From: Bacteroidota bacterium | Lineage (GTDB): Bacteria > Bacteroidota > Bacteroidia > Bacteroidales > PUMT01 | Assembly (NCBI GenBank): GCA_003554865.1 | Contig: PWHJ01000083.1 | Span: 1 to 32,879 of the forward strand | Length of the DNA: 32,879 nt | Direction of reading: 5' to 3' | Shown: piece by piece, positions 1 through 8,078 of the stretch | Layout: every line of letters starts with the position of its first letter | How positions within the stretch are numbered: position 1 is the stretch's first letter | Made by a program: the position numbers and the translations under genes | Notes under the pieces: model-generated | What the model was told of the DNA's origin: nothing | Seen by the model: only the letters and a program-made list of their open reading frames with translations | Databases searched by the model: none

Positions 1-47
1 CTGAAAATAGCATGATCATCTACTATTGCAAAATCTATTTTGTTCAT
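1..47 (-). CDS. Response regulator, N-terminal fragment (runs off the window)
   Basis: Reading the minus strand from the ATG at 45-47 gives MNKIDFAIVDDHAIF, which matches the start of a NarL/FixJ-type receiver domain: a short beta strand followed by the acidic 'VDDH' pair that binds Mg2+ in the phosphorylation pocket. Only 15 codons are inside the window. It lies 36 bp downstream of the histidine kinase on the same strand, as expected for a cognate two-component pair. The output domain and target genes cannot be seen. A LuxR-type HTH output domain is likely from the kinase subtype, but that is inference. Confidence 0.8.
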   Translation of the reverse strand, partial: MNKIDFAIVDDHAIF

Positions 48-83
48 ATCAATTAATTAAAATCAGCACAATTTAAAACTCTC

Positions 84-1244
84 TTATAATGTTACCGAAA
101 CTGTAACACTTACACCCTCCCCAGGCTTTGTTCTGAAATCATAATTTCCCCCGATCGACCTTACACGGCTTTCAATATTGCTGAGACCGTGACTATGATT
201 TTTTTCCCTTTTGCAAGCCTGGAAATTAAAACCTTTTCCGTTGTCACTGTAATGCAGCAACAGGAATTGACCGTTACGTATAAGGTTCAAAAAAGCCTGA
301 CTGGCCTCGGCGTGCTTAACGGTGTTAGTCAGCAGCTCCGCTGCAATTCTGTAAAAGTTGTTTTCAATGGTGCTGCCAAATCTCTCATCTGCATTTTTGT
401 GGGAAAATATCACCTTAATATTGCCGGTTTTATTGATTGTGCTGCAAAATTCTTCAAGCGCCGGCACCATTCCAAAATCCTTCAGCTTGCCTGGAGTAAG
501 CTTGTTGGCAATAGCCCTCGCATCGGATATGGCATTGTTTACAAGACCCTCGGCACTTGATATTAACTCTTTCAAAGAATCATTGCCGGCCGCCCTGCTT
601 TTTGCAACCCCAAGATACATATTTATCGAAGAGAGCAAAGGCCCCAGACCATCATGCAAATCCTCGGCAAACCTTCTTTTTTCCCTCTCTTCAGTTTCAA
701 TTATCTTTTTGAACAATAAATTCTCAGAACTTTTTCTCTGGGTTATATCACTTGCTATAATAATAGACCTTCCGGTTATATCCCAATCTTCCAGTACAGG
801 AAACCTGCGGTACCACACCCATCTTACTTCACCATCAGGCCTTTTTATGCGGAACTCCTCGTTAAGAAAAACCGTTTCCTGAAAATTGTTTATCTTTTCG
901 GCAAAGATAAGTCTCTCAAGATCATCGGGATGAATATACTTTAAATGTATATTGCCATTTTTTTGAAGTTCTTTTCTGCCTATTCCCCAGATAGTCTCAA
1001 ATGCTTTATTTACAAACCCTACATTGCTGCCTTCCTTTAGTATAACAGCCTCATTGATGTTATCGGCAAGGTGGCGGAACCATTTATCACTTTCTTTGTC
1101 GTTTGCCGACTGCGAACTTCTACAGCCGTAAGCATTTTTTCTCAAGCCGGCAGAGGTAATTTTCCTGCATATTTTATTGACGGTAAAACTCAACGATACT
1201 AAAGCATTTAAAAACAAGCCTTTCTGTACTATCTGTAATCCCAT
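84..1244 (-). CDS. PAS-domain sensor histidine kinase, HisKA_3 (NarL/DegS-like) type
   Basis: A 386-residue sensor kinase. Residues about 50-170 form a PAS domain with PAC-like end (FRIKRPDGEVRW, then ASDITQRK). Residues about 181-250 form a HisKA_3 dimerization segment with the phosphoacceptor in EDLHDGLGP (His197). The C-terminal HATPase has the N box ELLTNTVKHA (Asn307) and the G1 box DNGKGF (Asp334). The N-terminus (residues 7-22) is hydrophobic but short, and I do not see a clear pair of membrane spans, so it may be cytosolic or single-span. It would autophosphorylate and pass phosphate to the response regulator that starts 36 bp downstream. The signal is unknown. It is divergent from the M3 peptidase gene across about 190 bp. 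Confidence 0.9.
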   Translation of the reverse strand: MGLQIVQKGLFLNALVSLSFTVNKICRKITSAGLRKNAYGCRSSQSANDKESDKWFRHLADNINEAVILKEGSNVGFVNKAFETIWGIGRKELQKNGNIHLKYIHPDDLERLIFAEKINNFQETVFLNEEFRIKRPDGEVRWVWYRRFPVLEDWDITGRSIIIASDITQRKSSENLLFKKIIETEEREKRRFAEDLHDGLGPLLSSINMYLGVAKSRAAGNDSLKELISSAEGLVNNAISDARAIANKLTPGKLKDFGMVPALEEFCSTINKTGNIKVIFSHKNADERFGSTIENNFYRIAAELLTNTVKHAEASQAFLNLIRNGQFLLLHYSDNGKGFNFQACKREKNHSHGLSNIESRVRSIGGNYDFRTKPGEGVSVTVSVTL

Positions 1245-1434
1245 ATATGTTCGGAGTATGTTTAATCAATTACGTATACTCGTGCTAAAAGGTTTAAATC
1301 AGCAAAATTAAATATTTCCCCATAGCATAGTTTTATCTTATGAATCATGTTTAAACTGCTAATATGCGGTTATTGTAAAAATTTTATTAAATTGCATTAA
1401 TAACTTAGAGTGCTAACCTTTAAATTAGCCAGCC

Positions 1435-3534
1435 GTGAAAACAATAATTTTTTTTTCTGTTTGCATCACAATGCTTGTCTTTTCCTGTGCCCCGCCGGAA
1501 AATCCTTTACTGACCGACTTTGACACGCCGTACAATGTCCCGCCTTTTGACAAAATAGAGGAGGAACATTTCATGCCGGCTTTTGAGGAAGCAATGAATC
1601 AGCACAACAGGGAAATAGAAGAGATCACTACCAATCCCGGGGACCCAACTTTTGAAAATACCCTTGAGGCTTACGACAAAAGCGGGTACCTGCTGTCGGA
1701 GGTGAATAATGTTTTCCGCAACCTCAATTCATCTCACACAAATGATAAGCTGCAGGAGATAGCAAGGGAGATAACCCCTAAACTATCATCACATTATGAT
1801 AATATACTCCTTGACAGGGAACTATTTGAAAGAATTGAACATGTATACGACCGCAAAGGGGAGCTCGACCTGAACGATGAACAGCAAATGCTCCTTGATA
1901 AGGTATACAGGAATTTTATAAGGGCAGGTGCGGCACTGCCCGATGATGAGCAGGAAAGACTAAAGGAAATAAACGAGAGAATATCCTCGCTTACACTTGA
2001 TTTCGGTGATAATGTGCGGGAGGAGACAAACGATTTTGAGCTGGTTATTGAAGACCCGGAAGACCTTTCGGGGTTGCCGGAGGGAGTTGCTGAGTCAGCG
2101 GCAGAGGAGGCTGAGGAACGCGGATATGAGGATAAGTGGGTTTTTACACTTCACAATCCCAGCGTTATGCCGTTTTTACATTATGCAGACAACCGGGAGA
2201 TGCGCGAGAAAATAAAGAAAGCTTACATCAACAGAGGTAACAACGATAATGAATATGACAACAAGGAGATAATTGAAGAGCTGGTATCCCTGAGACTTGA
2301 AAGAGCTGGTATGCTGGGCTACAATACACATGCCGATTACGTGCTGGAGGAAAATATGGCAGAGAATCCCGGCAATGTTTATGAATTCCTGGATGAAATA
2401 TGGGAGGCCGCCCTTCCGATAGCAAAACAGGAGGCCTACGACCTTCAGAAAATGATCTATGAAGAGGGTCATGATTTTAACCTTCAGCCGTGGGACTGGC
2501 GTTACTACGCCGAAAAAGTTCGCAAGGAAAGGTTCGATTTCGACGAGGAGGAGCTCAGACCTTACCTTTCAATGGAAAAGGTGATTGATGGCGCTTTTAT
2601 GGTGGTAAACAAGTTGTGGGGACTTGAATTTGAAAAAGTGGAAGAAATTCCCAGGTACCATGAGGATGTTGAGGTTTATGAGGTGCTTGATGCCGACGGA
2701 TCGCATCTGGGTATTCTTTATATGGACAACTACAATCGTCCCACCAAAAGAGGCGGGGCATGGATGAGCAGTTTCCGCGAGCAATGGGTGAAAGACGGGG
2801 AGTTTGTTTACCCTGTAATAACTATCAATTGCAATTTTTCACGTCCAACAGCAGATACTCCATCACTGCTTACCTTCGATGAGTATACAACATTTTTCCA
2901 TGAGCTGGGTCACGCCTTGCACGGTCTGATGTCGAACTGCACCTACAGAAGTCTTTCGGGAACATCTGTGCCGCGCGACTTTGTGGAACTGCCCTCACAG
3001 ATCATGGAAAACTGGGCAAAACATCCCGATGTTATAACAATGTTCGCCGAGCATTACGAAACAGGTGAAGTTATACCTGATGATATGCTGAAAAGGCTCG
3101 AGGAAAGCCAACAGTTCAACCAGGGTTTTGCAACTGTTGAGTATCTTGCCACATCTTTCCTGGACATGGATTACCATACCCTCTCCGAGCCTTTCGAAGA
3201 GCTCGATCCCATAACTTTTGAGGAAGAGTCTATGGATGATATCGGACTGATACCGGAAATTGTACCACGCTGGAGAAGCACATACCTTAACCACATTTTC
3301 AGCGGCGGCTATTCGGCCGGCTACTACAGCTATATATGGTCGGGATTGCTGGATGCGGATGCATTCGAGGCATTTAAGGAGACCGACCTTTTTGACAGGC
3401 AAACTGCTCAAAGGTTCAGGGAAGAGATACTTGAAAGAGGAGGAACAAGGGAGCCGATGGAAATGTATGTGAACTTTCGCGGACATGAACCCGATATTGA
3501 GCCGTTGCTAAGGCAAAGGGGACTGATACGCTGA
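1435..3534 (+). CDS. M3-family metallopeptidase (Dcp / oligopeptidase A-like) lipoprotein
   Basis: A 699-residue zinc peptidase of family M3, which trims short peptides. The zinc motif HELGHALHG has His489, Glu490 and His493, and the following FVELPSQIMENW supplies the expected third ligand Glu. The start is a GTG, chosen because it preserves a full lipoprotein signal, MKTIIFFSVCITMLVFSC, with the lipidated Cys at residue 18; the next in-frame ATG would remove most of it. The enzyme is therefore predicted to be anchored in the periplasm or outer membrane and to digest oligopeptides there. Length is normal for the family. I cannot separate peptidyl-dipeptidase (Dcp) from oligopeptidase A activity by sequence alone. 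Its TGA stop is part of the first copy of a degenerate 20-bp-spaced repeat running to 3668. Confidence 0.93.
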   Translation: MKTIIFFSVCITMLVFSCAPPENPLLTDFDTPYNVPPFDKIEEEHFMPAFEEAMNQHNREIEEITTNPGDPTFENTLEAYDKSGYLLSEVNNVFRNLNSSHTNDKLQEIAREITPKLSSHYDNILLDRELFERIEHVYDRKGELDLNDEQQMLLDKVYRNFIRAGAALPDDEQERLKEINERISSLTLDFGDNVREETNDFELVIEDPEDLSGLPEGVAESAAEEAEERGYEDKWVFTLHNPSVMPFLHYADNREMREKIKKAYINRGNNDNEYDNKEIIEELVSLRLERAGMLGYNTHADYVLEENMAENPGNVYEFLDEIWEAALPIAKQEAYDLQKMIYEEGHDFNLQPWDWRYYAEKVRKERFDFDEEELRPYLSMEKVIDGAFMVVNKLWGLEFEKVEEIPRYHEDVEVYEVLDADGSHLGILYMDNYNRPTKRGGAWMSSFREQWVKDGEFVYPVITINCNFSRPTADTPSLLTFDEYTTFFHELGHALHGLMSNCTYRSLSGTSVPRDFVELPSQIMENWAKHPDVITMFAEHYETGEVIPDDMLKRLEESQQFNQGFATVEYLATSFLDMDYHTLSEPFEELDPITFEEESMDDIGLIPEIVPRWRSTYLNHIFSGGYSAGYYSYIWSGLLDADAFEAFKETDLFDRQTAQRFREEILERGGTREPMEMYVNFRGHEPDIEPLLRQRGLIR

Positions 3535-3668
3535 CCGTGGGAGCTATACGCTAAACCAGGGGCCAATGCGCTGATCGAATAATGATACGCTAAAAAGGGG
3601 CGGCACGCCAAATGATAGACTAATACGTTGACTGAAAAGGAAATACACTGACCGCCCGATTACGCTAA
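3527..3668 (+). repeat. Degenerate TACGCTRA motif repeated about every 20 bp after the M3 gene
   Basis: Copies begin at 3527 (TACGCTGA, includes the M3 stop codon), 3547 (TACGCTAA), 3567 (TGCGCTGA), 3586 (TACGCTAA), 3604 (CACGCCAA), 3624 (TACGTTGA), 3644 (TACACTGA) and 3661 (TACGCTAA). Spacings are 20, 20, 19, 18, 20, 20 and 17 bp. An extra partial match, TAGACTAA, lies at 3616. The sequence between the motifs is not conserved. Most copies end in a stop codon, and these fall in different frames. No family is recognised. Confidence 0.7.
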
Positions 3669-3677
3669 AATAAACTG

Positions 3678-3715
3678 AAACCGGCAAGCTGCTCAATATG
3701 CGGCTTTGCCGGTTT
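3678..3715. terminator. Bidirectional hairpin between convergent M3 and PP-loop genes
   Basis: AAACCGGCAA (3678-3687) pairs with TTGCCGGTTT (3706-3715) in a perfect 10-bp stem. On the plus strand it is followed by GCTTTTCTATTTTTA, which suits termination of the M3 transcript. On the minus strand the tail TCAGTTTATTTT is weaker. The right arm overlaps the last codons of the minus-strand PP-loop gene. Confidence 0.7.
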
Positions 3716-4721
3716 GCTTTTCTATTTTTACCTCCACGTTCCTGCCCCTTGCATTTTTCTTGTAATAACCGGCCATTAAAGCTACCGCACTTAGAATATC
3801 TTCGGTTGTATTTGCGGAATCAAGAAAGCGGGGTTCCCATTGCATCGGAACGAGAAGTTCTCTTATCCACTGACTATCACCCGGAGCTGTATTTAACCCT
3901 CTTACCAGAATAACCGGACCGGGGATGGTCTGCATTTCAGCTCTCAAATCACCAGGCTGCATCAATTGGGTAAGCCTGTCACCTTCCTGCTTGTTCCTTG
4001 CAACCATTATCAATATCCGTTCATTATCGTTACGAGATGCCCAGAAAACCCTTCCGTTTTTCAACAGTTCAATATCCACTGGGGTACAGCAAGGCCAGTT
4101 TCTGACCATCTGCCCCACTTTCATACTGAAGGAGGGGTCGGTTAGCAAACAGCCGCCTGCAGCATTGGGATAGTCTTCAATACCGAAATACGATGCAAGC
4201 TCCCGCTGCCTTTCCCTGCTCCGTCCCCTTATATCCAGCAACTTCTCCCTGTCAACCAGGTTATACTCCTCATATGATGTGGGAGGCAACAATTTAGCCG
4301 AAAGAGGCCTTAAAACCTCGACACCTGCAAGCTTCTCAACCCTCTCAAGGGCAGATCTGTTCTGCGAAAAGGGCCTCTGCGACAATACCTCCCCTGTGGC
4401 AACAAGGCAGTTATCTCCACACTTGTCAACAAATTCCTCTTTAACACGCCTTATCATAAAAGCATGGCAATCGATACACGGATTCATATGCTTTCCGTAG
4501 CCACTTCGGGGATTTTTAACTATTTCAAGCATTTCAGGGGTAATATCTAAAACCTTCAGTTCTACCCCCAGCTTTTTTGCAGACTCCTTTGCCTGCCTGT
4601 AACCGTAAAAATTGCTGACAAAATTGACCGCTTTCACTTCAATCCCCTGTGACTGAAGAACTCTTACAGACAATGTGGAATCAAGTCCACCGGAAAAAAC
4701 CGAATAACAACAACTGCTCAT
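3693..4721 (-). CDS. PP-loop (ThiI/MnmA-like) ATPase with probable C-terminal NFACT-R-like RNA-binding domain
   Basis: A 342-residue protein. The N-terminal PP-loop SGGLDSTLS (residues 10-18) binds ATP and adenylates a substrate in ThiI, MnmA and related thiolation enzymes. A conserved-looking PCIDC pair (Cys82, Cys85) and a later GGCLL Cys could be redox-active or bind a metal or Fe-S cluster. The C-terminal third (about residues 210-310) resembles the NFACT-R-like domain found fused to ThiI-type PP-loop domains in some bacteria. Together this suggests a tRNA thiolation-type enzyme that is neither classical ThiI (no THUMP domain) nor MnmA. Databases often name such proteins as MnmA-like methyltransferases, which I think is misleading. 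The start gives MSSCCYSVFSGG, with the PP-loop right at the N-terminus as expected. The exact modification is unknown. Confidence 0.75.
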   Translation of the reverse strand: MSSCCYSVFSGGLDSTLSVRVLQSQGIEVKAVNFVSNFYGYRQAKESAKKLGVELKVLDITPEMLEIVKNPRSGYGKHMNPCIDCHAFMIRRVKEEFVDKCGDNCLVATGEVLSQRPFSQNRSALERVEKLAGVEVLRPLSAKLLPPTSYEEYNLVDREKLLDIRGRSRERQRELASYFGIEDYPNAAGGCLLTDPSFSMKVGQMVRNWPCCTPVDIELLKNGRVFWASRNDNERILIMVARNKQEGDRLTQLMQPGDLRAEMQTIPGPVILVRGLNTAPGDSQWIRELLVPMQWEPRFLDSANTTEDILSAVALMAGYYKKNARGRNVEVKIEKQTGKAAY

Positions 4722-4867
4722 GTGAAAAATCGATTTTTAAATACCCTGTTTTTTTAACGAAAAAATTGCCGGTTTTATGTATTTGGCTGCCGCTCACTTA
4801 TGAGTACAGAAAACACTATGTTATCAGTTCCTTTGTATTTAAGCATGCACTTTTCACCAAAATAAAA

Positions 4868-4886
4868 GCCCGCGGTTTTCGCGGGC
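4868..4886 (-). terminator. Rho-independent terminator of the 4938-6047 lipoprotein gene
   Basis: On the minus strand a GC-rich 7-bp stem, GCCCGCG / CGCGGGC, with a 5-nt loop is followed by TTTTATTTT. It lies about 50 bp past the stop codon of the lipoprotein gene. Confidence 0.85.
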
Positions 4887-4937
4887 CTCTATTTTGCAAA
4901 TTTAACAAATTTTGCTCAAAATCAATATTTCAGTTAA

Positions 4938-6047
4938 TTAACCAACCGGCTCACCGATTAAATCCTCAATCCACTTTTCAAATTCCTCGATCATTGGTTC
5001 AACGTATTTCTCTACAGGCTCTTTGGAATCATCGGGGAAAAGCAGATATGCCACTGGCTCATCCTTGCCTTCCTCATCAACTGCAACCACATCGGCAACC
5101 TTTCTGCCGTCGGGATGCGAGAGAAGAACCAGGTTGACATGCTGGTTAATATCGTCTGCAACCGGATCATCAAGCTTTTCAAGCTCCTCAATGTTCATGC
5201 TGCCCTCAAGCCTGAAAGGTCCGTACTGAACATATCCCTCAACATATGTGGGCACTTTCTGCTCCCAGCCCCACTCATCGATTTCAGTGGTATAATCTAT
5301 GGCAAGATTGACCGACATTATTGAAGTGTCGTCATGCTCAATACTGGCCTGTATTGACATCTGACTGCCAGTATCACTAAATGATGCACTAAAATCAAAT
5401 TTGCCCAAAAGCACATCCAATTCAGCACTCAAGGGTTCCCCTTCATTGTCGTATGTGGCTGACATTATAAATTCCATTTCCTTGTTGCCATCCACAAACA
5501 AGTCCAGATGCACGCTTGTGGGCTGCTGCCATTCACCCCATTCATCCTCAAAAGTCTGCTCCTCAAATTCATGAAGAGTTAAGGTGGCATTGTTATCCTG
5601 ACTTTGGGGTCCGTCGGCAGGAAAAACAATTACTACCTTGTCAGGCGGATTATTGTGGTCAACATCCCACTCCTGCTGACCTGCATTCCATGTATAGGTT
5701 CCGGCAAACTCTTCAATATCCATTTGCTTGAGGTCCTTCTGTATGGATTTGAGTTCTTCGCCCCTTTTCATCGAAGGCAGAATCTTGTTTTTGTATGCCG
5801 ACTTTGAAGCATAGGGATCATCATAAAAGGGGTCGCTTATTTGCATGGTCTCCATCATAGCCATCAATGCTTGAAGACCTTTTGACTCCTTCATCTCATT
5901 TGCATCGGATATAACATAATCACTCAGGTTTTCCAACAATTCCTTGTCTTCCTTAACCTGTTCCTCCTTGGTTATTTCGTCCTCTTCACATGCAGGAGCA
6001 AACATTACAAGTGCAGCGGTTAAAAATAAAATTAATCTCTTTTTCAT
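4938..6047 (-). CDS. Hypothetical lipoprotein, no recognised family
   Basis: A 369-residue predicted lipoprotein. The signal MKKRLILFLTAALVMFAPAC has its lipobox Cys at residue 20, followed by a strongly acidic and lysine-rich linker (EEDEITKEEQVKEDKE). The rest alternates short polar and hydrophobic segments suggestive of beta structure, with several Trp in the middle (for example YTWNAGQQEWD and EDEWGEWQQP). I recognise no enzyme motif. It is probably exported and surface- or periplasm-facing. It is a single-gene unit: about 215 bp from the next minus-strand gene, with its own strong terminator, and about 580 bp from the divergent MATE gene. Function unknown. Confidence 0.8.
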   Translation of the reverse strand: MKKRLILFLTAALVMFAPACEEDEITKEEQVKEDKELLENLSDYVISDANEMKESKGLQALMAMMETMQISDPFYDDPYASKSAYKNKILPSMKRGEELKSIQKDLKQMDIEEFAGTYTWNAGQQEWDVDHNNPPDKVVIVFPADGPQSQDNNATLTLHEFEEQTFEDEWGEWQQPTSVHLDLFVDGNKEMEFIMSATYDNEGEPLSAELDVLLGKFDFSASFSDTGSQMSIQASIEHDDTSIMSVNLAIDYTTEIDEWGWEQKVPTYVEGYVQYGPFRLEGSMNIEELEKLDDPVADDINQHVNLVLLSHPDGRKVADVVAVDEEGKDEPVAYLLFPDDSKEPVEKYVEPMIEEFEKWIEDLIGEPVG

Positions 6048-6624
6048 AACATTAAAATTTTATAAGTTACTAACTGTTTTTAAATTTACTTCAGGCTGAA
6101 GTCCTTGCCTGCAAGAAAGGGGCATTAAAATATCCCCAGGAAGAAATTAATCCTCACATATACTATTTAAACGAATTTATATTTAAAAAGTTAACAAAAA
6201 AGCACCCAAAATTCTTTATAAATTAAACTTTTTTTAAACACAGATACAGCGGGCAAGTAAAATACTCATAAAACAAACATTGGTAGACTGAATGCTACAT
6301 CGAATATCCCTTGCTGACTTTTCATCATTTTGCCCCGTATCCGGGATCAAGGGGTTACTTCAATCTTTTAAAAAAGCAAAAACAAACTAAGACTATTATT
6401 TACAAACATATAGACATACTAAAAAAAATAAAAATTCATATATCTATATAAAATTTTTCAGTAAAAAAGATTGACATAAAGAAATAACCATAATATTTTT
6501 TTCATGTTTCAGTGTGTTTTACATATAGAAAATTGGCCAGCCTCTTCTAAATTTTCCATGATTATTCTTTCTATCATGGTTTAATTTCATGTATATTTGA
6601 TACCTTTTAAAAAGCTGAAGCCGG
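6048..6624. other. 577-bp AT-rich gene-free region between divergent lipoprotein and MATE genes
   Basis: I see no credible coding sequence or structured RNA here. Content is very AT-rich, especially 6361-6500. At the right edge lie a perfect 7-10-7 inverted repeat and a TATATTTG element upstream of the MATE gene (separate entry). On the minus strand, 6413-6420 reads TATGTTTG, a possible -7 element for the lipoprotein gene, but no -33 partner is evident. Confidence 0.6.
6556..6599 (+). promoter_or_regulatory. Candidate MATE promoter with operator-like dyad
   Basis: TATATTTG at 6592-6599 fits the Bacteroidota -7 consensus TAnnTTTG and lies 25 bp before the ATG. A perfect inverted repeat, CCATGAT (6556-6562) and ATCATGG (6573-6579) with a 10-bp spacer, covers the place where the -33 box should be; only TTTC (6568-6571, 20-nt spacing) resembles TTTG. 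The arrangement suggests a regulator straddling the -33 region. The regulator is unknown. Confidence 0.5.
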
Positions 6625-7974
6625 ATGAAGGACCTTACCGAAGGCAAGGAAAGTAAACAAATCTTCAAATTTGCAGTCCCTCTGCTGATAGGGAATGTTT
6701 TTCAGCAGCTCTACAACATAGTTGACAGCGCTGTTGTGGGAAACTATATTGGCAAAGATGCCCTTGCCGCTGTTGGTGCCTCATTTCCCATTGTATTTGC
6801 TTTAATATCTTTTATAATAGGAATTGCAACAGGTGGCACCATAGTTATTTCCCAGTATTTCGGTGCAAAAGATTATAAAAGTGTAAAAAGGGCGATCGGG
6901 ACAATTTATATTTTTATTTTTGCAGCATCGCTCATAATCAGCATATTAGGCATCATATTCAGTGAAGATATCTTCAGGTTGCTGCGTCTGCCCGAAGAGC
7001 TGATGCCGCTGGCCAAAACATATCTGACCATATTTCTCGGCGGACTGGTCGTTTTTTTCGGTTTTAACGCCACAAGCGCAATACTCAGAGGACTGGGCGA
7101 CTCAAAAACTCCTCTCTACTTTCTGATAATTGCCTCGCTGCTGAATGTTTTATTTGATCTTCTTTTTGTTCCTGTATTCGGCTGGGGAGTTGCAGGCGTG
7201 GCTCTGGCAACAATATTTTCCCAGGGCATTGCTTTTCTTGCCGCCATAATATACCTCAACAGAAGACATGAACTGATCCGCATATCAGTGCTAAACCTGA
7301 ATTTCGACAGGGACATATTTAAAAAAAGCCTGCGTATCGGCCTGCCCACTGGTTTTCAGAATACCTTTGTGGCTCTTGGCATGATGGCTGTTATGGGTAT
7401 TGTCAATACTTTCGGGACAGAAGTTATAGCCGCCTATTCGGTAGGACAAAGAATAGATTCTTTTGCCTCTATGTTTGCAATGAATTTCGGCCTGGCACTT
7501 TCAATTTTTGTCGGACAAAATATCGGGGCAAACAAAATGGAAAGGGTGAGAGCAGGATTATTTGCGACCCTTAAAATGGCCGGGGCAGTTACATTAACCA
7601 TAACAGCCGTTATTTTTCTGGGAAGCCACACACTTATGGGGTTTTTTACAAGCGATGCGGAAGTAATAGCTATAGGCTCTGATTACCTTTCAATAGTAAG
7701 CATTTTCTACCTGGTCTTAACTTTCATGTTTATCATAGGCGGGGTCATGAGAGGGGCAGGAGATACCCTCATCCCTATGTTCAAAACTTTTGTTTCGCTT
7801 TGGATAGTAAGGATCCCGCTTGCATGGTATCTCTCAGGTGAAATAGGTGTAATAGGTATCTGGTGGGCTATCCCTATAGGATGGTCAATAGGGCTGATCT
7901 TTTCATTTCTTTATTATATGACAGGGAGATGGAAGAAAAAGGCGGTTGTAAAGCATGAACCGGAGGCTCTCTGA
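6625..7974 (+). CDS. MATE family efflux transporter (NorM/DinF superfamily)
   Basis: A 449-residue polytopic membrane protein with about 12 predicted helices. MATE hallmarks include the N-terminal FAVPLLIGNVFQQLYNIVDS segment and repeated gating sequences such as NATSAILRGLGDSKTPL in the first half and VMRGAGDTLIPMF in the second. Such transporters export cationic drugs or organic compounds in exchange for Na+ or H+. Length is normal for the family. The substrate and coupling ion cannot be read from sequence. It has its own candidate promoter with a dyad (6556-6599) and a 104-bp gap to yicC, which has a separate candidate promoter, so it is probably transcribed alone. Confidence 0.93.
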   Translation: MKDLTEGKESKQIFKFAVPLLIGNVFQQLYNIVDSAVVGNYIGKDALAAVGASFPIVFALISFIIGIATGGTIVISQYFGAKDYKSVKRAIGTIYIFIFAASLIISILGIIFSEDIFRLLRLPEELMPLAKTYLTIFLGGLVVFFGFNATSAILRGLGDSKTPLYFLIIASLLNVLFDLLFVPVFGWGVAGVALATIFSQGIAFLAAIIYLNRRHELIRISVLNLNFDRDIFKKSLRIGLPTGFQNTFVALGMMAVMGIVNTFGTEVIAAYSVGQRIDSFASMFAMNFGLALSIFVGQNIGANKMERVRAGLFATLKMAGAVTLTITAVIFLGSHTLMGFFTSDAEVIAIGSDYLSIVSIFYLVLTFMFIIGGVMRGAGDTLIPMFKTFVSLWIVRIPLAWYLSGEIGVIGIWWAIPIGWSIGLIFSFLYYMTGRWKKKAVVKHEPEAL

Positions 7975-8041
7975 TGTGAATTCGCTTTCTCATGATTTTT
8001 TTCACCCGTCTGTGTGTATTTTAAGATAAAAAAAATTCATG

Positions 8042-8049
8042 TACATTTG
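8042..8049 (+). promoter_or_regulatory. Candidate -7 element for the yicC-gmk-nadD operon
   Basis: TACATTTG matches TAnnTTTG and lies 29 bp before the yicC start. Nineteen bp upstream is TTTT (8019-8022), a three-of-four match to the -33 TTTG. Confidence 0.45.
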
Positions 8050-8078
8050 TAACAAGTTAACTGTGAATATCAATCATT

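Noticed and set aside
358-882. 174-residue plus-strand ORF
   Set aside because: Antisense to the histidine kinase, which has all catalytic boxes.
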